Assembly (NCBI RefSeq): GCF_023065955.2
Contig: NW_026622764.1
Span: 44,399,833 to 44,463,832, forward strand
Reading direction: 5' to 3'
DNA: 64,000 nucleotides
From: Ursus arctos
Lineage: Eukaryota; Chordata; Mammalia; Carnivora; Ursidae
Below, one piece after another: positions 1 through 10,789 of the stretch (position 1 is its first letter; each line of letters opens with the position of its first letter). Made by a program: the position numbers and the translations under genes. The notes under the pieces were generated by a model. The model saw only the letters and a list, made by a program, of their open reading frames with translations, did not search any database and had not been told where the DNA came from.

Positions 1-3000
1 AATATAAATATATATGTATGAATGAAGTAAATACTATATGTAAAGTATCTGGAACATAGTAAGTACTAATACGTATTACCACTCTGTCTTCCCTCTTTTT
101 TTTCCCCTTACAGAACAGTAGATTTATCTTCATTGCATATTTCTAAAAAAAAAGTGTTTTAGAGATAAATCACTTTTTTTGGATGTAAGTTCCTCAATTT
201 TTTTGGGATAATTTATATATATTTATATGTTGCTTTTGAACAGTAAAGCAATCCTTATTCTTTTTTAAACATGTTTTCTGTCTCAATTTTCCTTTGACAC
301 CTGATAACTTCCTAGTAAGCCGTAAGAAGGGACTAATAACTTTGGGGAAGTTTCCTGGCAACACATGGTTTGGTGTTTTTAGCCTATAAATGTTAAATCA
401 TGATCAGTGAAATATCCTTTGCCCTTCAAAAAACATGAAAGTTTCCTTGATAACTTGTTTTTCCATTCTACATGAATGAAAGAAATAACAGGAGAAAATA
501 TAGGAAAAATCACAATTTTCAAAAGAGGCCCAAGAGGAAAAGAATACTTCATCACTAGGGAGAAAATAGGTAGAAGAGCATCTTAGGATTAGACTACTCA
601 GTTGCTTGATAGTAATTCATCACCAACCATCCCAAAGTATAAGCTGTCAGCAAGCAGAAGATGTATAAGGTATGGTAAGTGGAAACAAGATGGCTGATCC
701 ATCATTTACAATTTAGTAGGCTAATAACATTCTTGTATTCTTCTTTGAAATATTAAAAATATGTATAAAGTGGATCTGAGTGTCATTCCACTATAATGTA
801 GTTCTGCAAATTCAAGTTGATATGTATCTAGGGATTTTATTTACTGATGTTTGACGTATGAAATTTTAGTTGTTGCTGAATGAAAACCTAAACCTGTTAC
901 TCTAGAATTCAAACAAATTTGGCCTGGCTTCTTTTTATACCAATGGTGAATGTTTCATAAACATTTTATTTATTTATTTTTACATATTCTTATTTTGCTG
1001 AGGTACTTCAAAGTGAAGTCTGAAGTTAGCTTTCCTACACAAGAAAACTATTAAGAAATACTGGTTATAGTATACAGAGATTTTTTTGTACAGACTATAG
1101 TGACTAAACACCTAATTAGGGAAAGCCTGGTGAAAAATTGTTTTGGGGTTCAGGAATGTGCTGACTATAGTAGAATATAAATTTTTTATAAAAGTAGGGG
1201 TGTTTTATTTCTAGGTTCCTATGGATGGGAACATAGCTAGCCATATGACGATGCTCAAAAAATGTTTTTTATATCAATATAATACTCATATTTGGTTTAA
1301 TCTTCTGTGGAGTATAAAAGACATATTTACTTGAATTTAATAAAAAGGGATTCAGAATCATGTATTACTACTATTTCATTTTAAAATGAAGCTCCAAAAT
1401 TTAAGGTGATTATTTTAAGGTCGCATGGCAAAGGTTAGTGTAAGCTTATCTGGTACCCAAAAATAGCTGTTATTGATGGAGAAGACATCAGAAATCTTTT
1501 TTCTAAAAAGACTGAAAGACCTCTTTGGGAAGAATAAGTCTAAGGAACAAGGACCTCAGGCATGATGCATGTATCCTAGGAATGTCCTAAGACTGGAGGG
1601 GTGAACTATTGTGAGTCCAGCATGATGGCTCTGATTCTGTCCCCAACTGGCCTCATAGATTCATGGGAGAAGGCCGCAAGAAAAATACAGATGAGCTAAT
1701 TCACTAAGATCTATATAAACCTTTGGGGCATAGCAGAATGACTTTGGGTTACTGTTAATTGTATACTATATAACAGAGTATTACACAGAATTATTTTATT
1801 AAGAACATTGCTATCATAGCTATGGGGAAATTTAATTACTTAAATTGCTAAATACTATAGAATATAAATATATAATGCAGTATAATTCATAATTTCTAAG
1901 AGTTAAAAATATAGATTAAGAGTCTGATAAATAAGATATGGTCAAATTATATTCACTGACTTATTGATATAAAAGGCACAGTTCTCCTACAGAAGATCTG
2001 GTGGATTTCTTTTCCATTTTAGAGAAAGACAGACTTAATTTAGATAGTTATAGAGGAAAATGCAACACAAATATATTAAAAACATGTATGTGCGCACAGA
2101 TATTTTGTGGCAAATGTTGAATCTGAATACATACATTTAATTTATACTTGTCTGGGTCATTTGTAAAATTATCATTTGATTTCACAATACAATTGACTTG
2201 GTTAAAGTCTAGGATTATTATTTAGCATTTAATAAAAATAGAATTCCAGGAAAAGAGTCCAAGTTACATAATGGTATTTTGCTGGTATTTATTTATTTAT
2301 TGGCAAGCAAGGATTGAATTCAAATTGTGTTTTTTTCCAGCTAACATATAGATTAAAATAGGATGAAAAGACCCATCTAATATAAAGTTCATCTATTGTT
2401 GCCTCTAAATTATATCACTTTTTGAGTGCTGTCACCAGTTCATTGCCTTTTGATATAGAAAGAAATCTGTCTCAAATTGTGTATGTGTGGAGACTTTGGA
2501 AATAATTTTTCTCTTATGAAAAGATGGGCTAAAGGGATTATTTGTAGATAGTGTTAAACATTGTGTCCCTCATGAGTTAAGTGAGGCAAGTGGGAAGGGA
2601 GAGGACAAAGTATAATGAACTACTCATGGTTTTTGCCAGTATCCTAAATTAATATAACTGGGGAGGTATATGCAAGTGCAACCACTTGGAGGCTCCCAGA
2701 AATAGATGTTTTATTTTGATTAGAGTACTGCTGGCATTGCATTAATGAATCTTCGCCACATGCATGTAGTTAATGTGGCTTCAAATGTTGGATTGTAGAG
2801 AGATGGAACATGTTCACTACAAAAAACATTCTCTCTGCTGTGGGTCATTCTGGCTTCTCATACTGTGGAGTAATAGATATTACTGTAGTAGATGCTATGT
2901 GCCTCAGACTGTCTTCCTTATCTCTTCATTTCTAAAGTGGTCATGGTTATATTACCACTGAGTATGAGCTTTGTGAGCAGAGATATCAGTACCTTATTAT

Positions 3001-4523
3001 GATGAAGTCTCATTACTGTATCATCCTTAACATCATTACAGCTGTGATACCTTTCATTAGTAAATCCTACCCTTATAAATTCAAGTCACTCCTTTATTTT
3101 TATTAACTTTTTTTTCTAGAGCTTGGATCCTCATCATTAACACATTCTATTTTAAATGCCAAGATAGGCTCAGCATTAGGTAAGAAGTGTGTATATATGA
3201 TTAGTTAAGTATACATCACAATATTCAGATATTAGAATTCTACCATTATGAAGTCACTAATCAAATTCCTCACCGTTTATACATAGATCTGGCATCCTAT
3301 CGATGAATCAGATCTTGTATTGTCAATCAACAGTCTGCCCCTACGTGGATTTGACAAAAGATTCATCTAAGGGAAGATTCTTGACTGGCAGCAGAGAAAT
3401 TGCCCAGAATCAATATAGAACCCCACTGTTACTTGAAACTTAACTGCCAGAAACTGATTGTGTTGTCACTGGTATTTCCCCTCACGGACAGAGCCTCATA
3501 ACTAAATTTATATTTTAAAGAGCCAATATTAGAAAGCTAGGAAACACTGAATTCAGTCTCTTAATCATGTCTTAATCTAGTAAAGTCATGTTATGCTCTG
3601 GGAGGTAGCAATAACAATTTTAGTCTAGAGGAAAAGGTAAAATGGGAGCTAGCAAAAACAGTTGAAGTACAGATATAAAAGTAGGGGATCTATTTTTAAA
3701 TGTGCAAATGACAGCAAATATTAAATTAAAGGGACATTTTACACCTAAGATATCATATACTGAAATTCTTAGAGCTCAGTGAGAAATCACACATATGTCA
3801 GTAGGAAAAAAAATACAAACTAAACCATTAAATAAACTTACTAGAATACTGCTAAACAAATAGTCAGCAAATAAGATGTTAAGACATTGGCAACATGACA
3901 AAGTCAAGTTTTAAATGGGAACTGTTGATTCAGTTTGTATGAATTCAAAAGAATAATTAGAGGGGATTCCTTTAAGCTGCCTTGACTTGTGTCTTTCTAA
4001 GTATATTAACTTAACATTCCTTGCCTCAGTGCAGTTTTACAGTCCCACACAGGGGTCCGTACTTAAGGCAGGGGGTAGAAAGAGTCACAGTAGGTTGGAA
4101 AAGCTCACGATCCATTTCCACAGTTTAGCCTGGGGGTAAAGCATAGCTATCCTGTGAGATACCACAGAGGAAATTCAGAAGCAGAATGATTTTCTTTAGC
4201 AAGGAGAAAATGGCAAGGATGTTCCCCACACGGTTTTTAGGCTGTTCATTGGGAATGTGTTTATGAAATGATGTGAGGAACATGCATGAACGATTTGGGA
4301 AACAGAGGAAGAAATAGAGGGATACTTCTCTGGAACAGTTTATTAGATTATTTTTTTAATGCAAGGACACAAAATATAAACATTAATGTTAAGATTATGG
4401 ATTTCAGTTGAAATCAATAGTCTGTTTTCATCTGACTACTTTTCAGTATAGAAATGGTTTACTTTTTACTCCCTTGCATTATGCTTTTATCTACTCTTGT
4501 TCTCAGTTCGCTTTTTGACATTT
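1..4523. other. Anonymous AT-rich stretch, no gene recognised
   Basis: I see no coding frame longer than about 60 codons, no splice-framed exon, no RNA gene and no clear repeat family here. Short A or T runs and scattered polyadenylation-like hexamers occur at the frequency expected of AT-rich DNA. Highly decayed repeats that need profile searches could be hidden in it. Confidence 0.6.
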
Positions 4524-4564
4524 TATTCATTCATTCATTCATTCATTCATTCATTCATTCATTC
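4524..4564. repeat. (CATT)n / (AATG)n microsatellite
   Basis: About ten uninterrupted tetranucleotide units of ATTC. Read on the minus strand this AATG run sits just after an AATAAA-containing stretch, so it may be the mutated poly(A) tail of the retrocopy-like ORF remnant that follows at 4563-5392. Confidence 0.9.
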
Positions 4565-5392
4565 TCTTTTTATTAGAACCAAAGAACAAAATAAAGGCAT
4601 AAAAAGTCATGGACATTATCAGTAAGATTTCAACATGACACCAAACATCACAACATATTGTCAAGATGAGCATTTAATCTGGTGATTGAAATTTCTATAC
4701 ATTTGGCATTTTCACAGAAGAGAGAAATACAGGCACTTTTTCCACTTTAATACCACCTTCTTCAGACAAATAGAAATCATCTTGAATTCATTTGAGAATT
4801 CACAGTGAGAAATGAACTTCTGGCATAGAAAGAATTCCACCTTTCAAAGCTTCTACAATGGAAGAGAAAACCTTGGATTTGAGAAACTGAGATGAGTCCA
4901 GCGTCCAGGGTTTTAGAGAATTTAAGGCACCTTGTGATTGAAAAGACCATCTGCCATGAGCCCTGAGCATCTCTGCCCATTCTTGCTGAGTGTTCCACAT
5001 TGCAAAGCTTATGCTAGTCATATAGGCTACTGAATAGGTCAGGGTGATCAAAGTGTGACCACCAGGTAACCGCTCAACTTCCAGGTTGTGTAGATTTGTT
5101 TGCTCCTTGCCCAAAGTGTACTCGGTTCTTGGGCTCCAGTTTCTTTCCTTAACACAATTCACTGCTTATGTAGGTGTCATCTGGCCCCTTTTGTCCCTCT
5201 GTGGGAGCTGAGCTTAGAGAGACTAGCTCAAATTTACTGACCCGGTTGGCTGTTGCTTCTCTTTCGAGTAATAAAGCCTTTAATCTCTGATCCAGGAATC
5301 CCATGTCTCCTGTCAGTATCCATGAAACTGGCAAGCTAAGTTGTCAGCTTGCAATTGAAGTAAAAAGTAGATTGTTTCCACCTCTCGAAACA
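4563..5392 (-). pseudogene. Unidentified ORF remnant, probably a processed pseudogene
   Basis: On the minus strand a frame of 120 codons (5162 to 4800) ends at a stop, followed by about 230 bases of AT-rich sequence, an AATAAA-type signal near 4576 and an AATG repeat. This looks like a coding end, 3' UTR and tail. Upstream, a second frame (5334 to 5149) carries the heptad-like stretch DQRLKALLLEREATANRVSK, and a third (about 5392 to 5337) carries LLQLQADNLACQ. The parts read like one protein broken by two frameshifts, near 5152 and near 5335. The last part contains ERLPGGHTLITLTYSVAYMT and ends PEVHFSL. No intron-like gap is visible. I do not recognise the family, so no function is given. It could instead be a chance frame in an old repeat, but the amino-acid composition is protein-like. 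Confidence 0.45.
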
Positions 5393-5394
5393 TT

Positions 5395-5679
5395 AGAGAT
5401 TAAAAGGTGAAAAGAGAAAATTTATTAGTAGAGGAAATGTCTGGTCGAGATATATAAATTTTGGAATCACTTGTATGCAGGTGGGGATTGAAGTTGCCGG
5501 CATAGATGTGATTGCCTAAGGAGAGGGTGGAGTCCCAAGAGGAGTTTGCTGAAGCTTGGACTTTGAGTAACTCCAGTAAATAAAGGTTTGGTAAAGGAGC
5601 ATGAACCTGGACCAAGTTAGGGAAAGTAGACCAGGAAGGTAGGAGGTAAAACAAGAAAATATTGTTTCGGAGAAGTCAA
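5395..5679 (-). repeat. LINE-2 (L2) ORF2 fragment
   Basis: The minus-strand translation includes FNPHLHTSDSKIYISRPDIS, which fits the reverse-transcriptase region of L2 around its YADD box (general form HLYADDSQIYISSPDLS). The catalytic aspartates are not kept: the copy has HTSD where the family has YADD. It is a dead, ancient fragment that abuts the ORF remnant on one side and is cut by a SINE on the other. Confidence 0.6.
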
Positions 5680-5904
5680 GAGAAGGTAATCTTTTTTATT
5701 TTTAAAGATTTCGTTCATTTATTTGTCATGGAGAGAGAGAGAGAGCACAAGCAGGGGAAGTAGCAGGTAGAGGGAGAAGCAGGCTTCCTGCTGAGGAGGG
5801 TGGCCAGCATAGAACTCGATTCCAGGACCCTGAGATCATGACCTGAGCCGAAGGCAGATGCTTATCGAATGAGCCACCCAGGTGTCCCGAGAAGGGAATC
5901 TTTT
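5680..5904 (-). mobile_element. Can-SINE with target site duplication
   Basis: A minus-strand tRNA-derived SINE. The T-rich tail is at the left, a GA repeat and 'gagccacccagg' (complement of the tRNA-like head) at the right. The body is about 5696-5888. It is flanked by a 16-bp duplication, gagaaggtaatctttt at 5680-5695 and gagaagggaatctttt at 5889-5904, with one mismatch. The internal A and B box-like Pol III sequences are still recognisable. Confidence 0.9.
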
Positions 5905-6174
5905 AAGGAAAGAAAAAAAAAAAAAAGTAACTCTGTTAAGAGATTAACATGAGAGTAAAAATGCTCACTGGATTTAAGAAGATGAGGAAGAGAGATATAG
6001 AGAGTTGATAGAGGAAAAGTGGGTTGAATAAAGGCTTATTAAAATGTTGGCAAAGGATCTAGTTGATAAATTGTGGTTGAATGCACCAAAGGAATTGATA
6101 ATACAGTGTGTAAGCTTCTCTAGAATTAGAATAGGATGCCATGGGATGGGAATTCAGGTTTGGCTGAATGCATT
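5905..6174. other. Short anonymous spacer
   Basis: A purine-rich stretch between two SINEs with an A-run at 5912-5926. No gene or family recognised. Confidence 0.5.
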
Positions 6175-6411
6175 AAAAGCACAGGTTGAGGGGTGCCTGG
6201 GTGGCTCAGTCATTAAGCATCTGCCTTCAGCTCAGGGCATGATCCCAGGGTCCTAGGACTGAGCCCTGCATCAGGCTCCCTGCTCCACTGGGAGCCTGCT
6301 TCTTCCTCTCCCACTCCCCCTGCTTGTGTTCCCTCTCTCGTTGGCTGTCTCTCTCTCTGTCAAATAAATAAATAAAATCTTAAAAAAAAAAAAAAAAAAG
6401 CACAGGTTAAG
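6175..6411 (+). mobile_element. Can-SINE, arctoid-type body
   Basis: A plus-strand SINE starting gggtgcctgggtggctcagt, with the 'cttcttcctctcccactccc' and 'gttggctgtctctctctctg' marks of the sub-type seen repeatedly in this window. It ends in AAATAAAT units and an A-run. The duplication is aaaagcacaggttgag at 6175-6190 and aaaagcacaggttaag at about 6396-6411. The body is about 6191-6395. Confidence 0.92.
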
Positions 6412-6780
6412 GAAATGCCCTTATGTGGAAGAAATCACTTGTTCATTATTATAGGAAAGAAAGATGGGTGTGATATTATAGGATTTAACGCTTGTTAGCT
6501 GGAAGATTAAGTTTTGATGGCTCCATTTACTCTAGGAATAGAGAGACAAATCATGCATAGACATGTAGTGGGCCTTAAGGTTTGAATCAAGTGGAGAAGT
6601 TTTAAAAACATGCTTTAATAGAACATGAGTAAGTCAGAGAATTAGAGTAGCATGGTTTGATAGTGTTGAAGGCCCTTTGTAAAGTCATGGATTTGTAATA
6701 AAATTTCATGGGTGACTTTGTTCAGTAGAGTTTGACTTTGAAGGTAGAACAACTTAACATACAACTGGGTTTAGCCAAGG

Positions 6781-6957
6781 CAGTAGTTTTCAACCATGGG
6801 TTGTATATTAGTATCATCTTGGTAGTTTTTTGAAAATCATGTTGCTCAGGCCAGTCTCAACCAATTAAATAGGAATCGTCACAGATGAGACTCAGGCATC
6901 ATATTTTTATAGCTTCCTAGGTAATTCCAATGGGAAACCAAAGTAGAGAACCACTAG
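6781..6957. mobile_element. MER5A-like non-autonomous DNA transposon (hAT-Charlie)
   Basis: The left end is cagtagttttcaaccatggg and the right end is the near inverted match, finishing agagaaccactag. The middle holds 'attagtatcatcttgg', 'caggcatcatatttttat' and 'aggtaattccaatg', the order expected in MER5A. The length of about 177 bp is close to the family's usual 180-190 bp. It codes for nothing. It was mobilised in trans long ago and is a fossil shared across placental mammals. Confidence 0.8.
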
Positions 6958-7109
6958 TGAAAAGAACAAAAGGGGTAGAGGAGCTTAAGGCATAAGACAA
7001 TTAGCCATGTTAACAGGTAAGTCATATTTGAAGCTCTGGCTCCTCTGGGTGGAAGTCCAGGTGAGCCCTCCAGCTGCCTTCCTTAGGAAGGTCAACTAGA
7101 AAGCTTGCT

Positions 7110-7384
7110 TGGAATCCACTTTGATAGGGGCACCTAGGTGGCTCAGTAAGTTGGCCAACTGCCTTCGGCTCAAGTCATGATCCCAGGATCCTGGGATTGA
7201 GCCCCACATCAGGCTCCCTATTCAGCGGGGAGCCTGCTTCTCCCTCTACCTCTGCTGCTCCCCCTGCTTGTGCTCTCTCACTCTGTCTAAAATAAAATAA
7301 AATAAAATAAAATAAAATAAAATAAAATAAAATAAAATAATAAAGCAAAACAAAATAAAAAATAAAATGGAATCCACATTGATA
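7110..7384 (+). mobile_element. Can-SINE with long (AAAAT)n tail
   Basis: A plus-strand SINE from about 7127 (ggggcacctaggtggctcag) running into an expanded (AAAAT)n tail at about 7288-7367. Target duplications are tggaatccactttgata at 7110-7126 and tggaatccacattgata at 7368-7384, with one mismatch. The pentanucleotide tail is unusually long and probably length-polymorphic. Confidence 0.92.
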
Positions 7385-7509
7385 AAACAAAACAAGGAGT
7401 CCAGTAAAACTTTTGTCAGATATAAAACAAATCTCTTCAAAATAAATCAGTATTTTCCAAAAATGTCCCACCATAATTTATAGTTTTAAGTCATGAACCA
7501 TTCTGGTAC

Positions 7510-7740
7510 CACAGTCACCACCAGGGGCAGGGAGGTGAGTGGGGAAATGTTGGTCAAAGAGTAAAAAGTTTTAGTTATTTAGGCTGAATAAGTTTGAGAG
7601 ATGTAACTAACAGCATGGTATCTATAGATTATAATAACTGTATTGTATACTGGATGCTGAGAGAGTAGATCTCAGGTGCTCTCACCACAAAACAAAACAA
7701 AGCAAAATAAAAGGTAACTACAAGAGTAGGTGGGTAACCT
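7510..7740 (+). repeat. Old L1 3' UTR fragment
   Basis: It contains the 'ttaggctgaataagtttgagagatgtaa', 'cagcatggtatctatagattataataactgta' and 'ctcaccacaaaacaaaac' order typical of mammalian L1 3' UTRs. The same landmarks recur at 25080-25220 and 25660-25780. Coding sequence is absent. The nearby SINE tail ends just upstream. Confidence 0.65.
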
Positions 7741-8504
7741 TAAATATATATAATTTTTATTTTAAAAAGGTAAAAATACCTTAAAAATACTGAATTTAAA
7801 CTGGACTGAATGGTTCCTTTTTTCAGTATCCTACAAAATTGAATGGACAATGATTTCAAGTTTGACCCTGCACATCACTTAAAAATACTGTGTTTTGCCA
7901 AATTTGATCTGAGAACATCCATGACAATGCGGAATAAATGTCCCTTCATATATATTGCTTTCAATGCACTGGAATCATCAGATTCTGTGTACTCAGGATT
8001 AAATACTGGTCTTACAGCAAACATACCAGTTATGGCTGTAACATGAATACTATTATGTCAAGTCTAAATTTGCTTTAATGTCTGTTGAATAATTTCATCA
8101 TTAAGTACAATTTTCATTGAACAAGATTATCAACATGGACACTGTTTTAAATAAAAGAAATGCATTAAACTTTGATTATATTTTTACTTTTTCAAATTGG
8201 CTTACTTTCAATTACTTTTTGCTTTACATTGTATTGTTACAAACTTTTGAACAATTGTTCCAGTTTTCTGCTTGAGTAAATATAATGTGGTAAGCAAATA
8301 ATCCAATATCTTTCTGACAATCTGATGACTCTACAGTGACTGAAGACTATAATTCAGAATATCAATTTTAATTGTACAGTATTATAAGGCTAGAGCATTG
8401 AGGGGACTTTGTATTAGTGTAAAGTTTTTGTCTTGTTTTTTGCTTTTAGTTTTAAAATATAAATCATGATATTTGTTTATTTTCTTATCATTTGAAGAGA
8501 GGCA

Positions 8505-9085
8505 AGAAAATTCCACTTCTGGGTATATACCAAGAGACATGAAAGCATATCCACACAAAAACTTGCACACTTGTTTAGGGCCACATTCTAGTAATCAAAA
8601 ATGGAAAACAACTCAAATGTCTCTCAGTTGATGAATGGACAGACAATTTGTAGTTGTCATACAATTGACTATTATTTGGTAATTAAAAAAAGAAATGGAG
8701 TACAAATACATGCTATAACATGCATGAACCTTGAAAACAGACCAAGTGGGAAAAAAAGGCCAGTCAGAAAAGAACATTTATTGTATGATTCAATCTATAT
8801 GAAATGTCCAAAATATCAAACTCATAGAGACTGAAAGTAGCTTAGTGGTTGCCCAGGGCTGGGAGGTTAGGGAATTGGGAGAAAATGGAGAGTGCCTGCT
8901 AATGGGTATGAGGTTTCTTTTTGAGGATTACAAAAATGTTTCAAAGGAGATAGTAGTGATGGTTGCATGACAGAATATACAGAAAAGTACTGAACTGCAC
9001 AATTTAAAAGGGTGAATTTTATTATATATAAATTATATCTCAATAAAGAAAAGCAGTTATAAAAAAAGAAAAAAAAACTTTACCC
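8505..9085 (+). repeat. Old L1 3' end (ORF2 terminus and 3' UTR)
   Basis: It begins with ccacttctgggtatatacca, passes through 'gttgatgaatggacagac' and 'acatgcatgaaccttg', then 'ggttgcccagggctggg' and 'aattttattatatataaattatatctcaataaa' before an A-rich end. This is the normal order of L1 ORF2 C-terminus, 3' UTR and poly(A). Many stops are present, so it codes for nothing. Divergence looks high compared with the L1s at 14.9 kb and 55.4 kb. Confidence 0.8.
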
Positions 9086-9091
9086 CTTCTT

Positions 9092-9301
9092 GTTTTTTAG
9101 AGAGAGAGAGAGAGAGGTATACATGTGTGTATGGGTGTGAGGTAAGGGGAAGGGCAGAGGGAGAGAGAGACAGAGAATCTTAAGTAGGCTCCATGCCTAG
9201 CACAGAGCCCCCTGCAGGGCTTGATTCCATGACCCTAGATCATGACCTGAGCTGAAATCAAAAGTCGGACACTTAACTGCCTGAGCCACCCAGGTGCCCC
9301 A
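9092..9301 (-). mobile_element. Can-SINE, older type
   Basis: A minus-strand SINE with a short T-run and GA repeat at the left and gcctgagccacccaggtgcc at the right. The body has 'gacctgagctgaaatcaaaa' rather than the 'gagccgaaggcagac' of the younger copies. I could not find a clear target duplication, which fits greater age. Confidence 0.85.
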
Positions 9302-10392
9302 AAGAGGCACAGTTTTAAAAATTACTGAGGATTCTCATTATTTTAAATTTTATTCTATGTAAATATACTTTTTATTCTTTTTGCTTATTTTAGCTGGTGT
9401 TGATGAGAGTCCCCCACAAATAATGAATTTTTAAGACATTCTTTTAATGCACTACTCCTAAATTTGCTTCTGACTCATCTGTTTCTCCATACTTCCGCTT
9501 TTCTCTATCAATAGCTTCAGGCTTATGAATCACTTTTCTAAAATTTCTGTTTTTGTGTTTCTTTTAAAAATAGTCTTCTGGAGCTGTTGTAAATGGTTTA
9601 GTGATAACATTTTTGAAATTTTTATTACACAACTCTTTGTTTGCTATTGTAAGTACCATATTTCCCAGGTTTCTCTATTAATAAGTATTTCATCTTTTCC
9701 ATTTGAAATATATTTTGAGGAATCTGTGTCTTTACTAAAGGATAAGCATAAAGCCCTGAAAGAACCGATTTCTATAGAAATAACCAATTTAAGATGTTGC
9801 ATTCCAAATTTATGATTAAATGCAAATGTCTCATTAAAAAGCAAATCTTTATTTAAAGTTGTTCAGTGGAATGGGACTCAAAATAGTCAATCTGGTAAAA
9901 TTTAACCTGCTGGAAAATCTTATTCAGAAACATTTAAGGGGCTTAGAGAAATGTTAGATCATTTACCTCTCAATGTCTATACTAGTGACTTTGTGTACTC
10001 AAACCATTCTTATCAACAGAATGTTCTTGGACATCTTAGTTTATTACATCATTTGCTGATAAATATAGTTCAAATTTTATCTCACCCAGGTTATCTTAGA
10101 GATAAACCTGTCTTCATGATGTTGTAATATTACACAATTTAAATAATGAAGCACACAATTTATGTGTTATGCTTTTGGACCTCATAATATTCTCTTTGCA
10201 ATAGTTCTTATGTTATTTCATGTTACATGCTTTGTTTTATAATTAGCTTTCAAGTATTTCAATGGCATATTTATATGTTCTTTTTGTTATATACTTCATA
10301 AAGCATATAGATATAAAATGGCTATTATATACATACTAGATTATTTACCAGGGCAGGCATATAAAAATAAATTACGTTAAAATAACACAAGT
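9302..10392. other. Anonymous AT-rich stretch
   Basis: The longest open frame is about 96 codons and shows no domain or protein-like features. No repeat family is recognised. Confidence 0.5.
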
Positions 10393-10617
10393 TAACATAA
10401 TATATATATATATATAAAGATTTTATTCATTTATTCGACAGAGAGAGAGACAGCCAGCGAGAGAGGGAACACAAGCAGGGGGAGTGGGAGAGGAAGAAGC
10501 AGGCCCATAGCGGAGGAGCCCGATGTGGGGCTCGATCCCAAAACGCTGGGATCACGCCCTGAGCCGAAGGCAGACGCCCAACTGCTGTGCCACCCAGGCA
10601 CCCCTAACATAATATAT
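10393..10617 (-). mobile_element. Can-SINE, arctoid-type, young
   Basis: A minus-strand SINE carrying cagccagcgagagagggaa, 'ggaagaagcaggc' and 'gagccgaaggcagacgc'. The target duplication taacataatatat is perfect at 10393-10405 and 10605-10617, body 10406-10604. The target motif recurs twice more just downstream within a local tandem duplication. Confidence 0.93.
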
Positions 10618-10756
10618 TTTGTCTCCTACCTCCTGCCTCCCTAACATAATATATTTTGTCTCACTTCCTCAGTATTCCTTTGTAACTACTGTCCTTCACA
10701 TAATATATTTTGTCTCACCTCCTCAGTATTCCTCTGTAACTATTGTCCTTCTAATA
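10607..10756. repeat. 54-bp tandem duplication with an inverted end
   Basis: The phrase acataatatattttgtctc starts at about 10607, 10644 and 10698. The last two copies are full and 54 bp apart, each followed by 'tcctcagtattcct.tgtaact'. The block ends in aatagttacaaagg (near 10756-10770), which is nearly the inverted complement of cctttgtaactact inside the unit. No coding role is visible. Confidence 0.75.
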
Positions 10757-10789
10757 ATAGTTACAAAGGAAATTCCAAGGAAGTATAAA

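Noticed and set aside
6191..6395. tRNA gene suggested by the A-box and B-box of the SINE heads
   Set aside because: The tRNA-like part is diverged and cannot fold into a full cloverleaf. It is the Pol III promoter of the SINE.
7175..7474. A minus-strand frame encoding a hydrophobic FYFILFYF repeat like a membrane protein
   Set aside because: It is the translation of the (AAAAT)n tail of a SINE.
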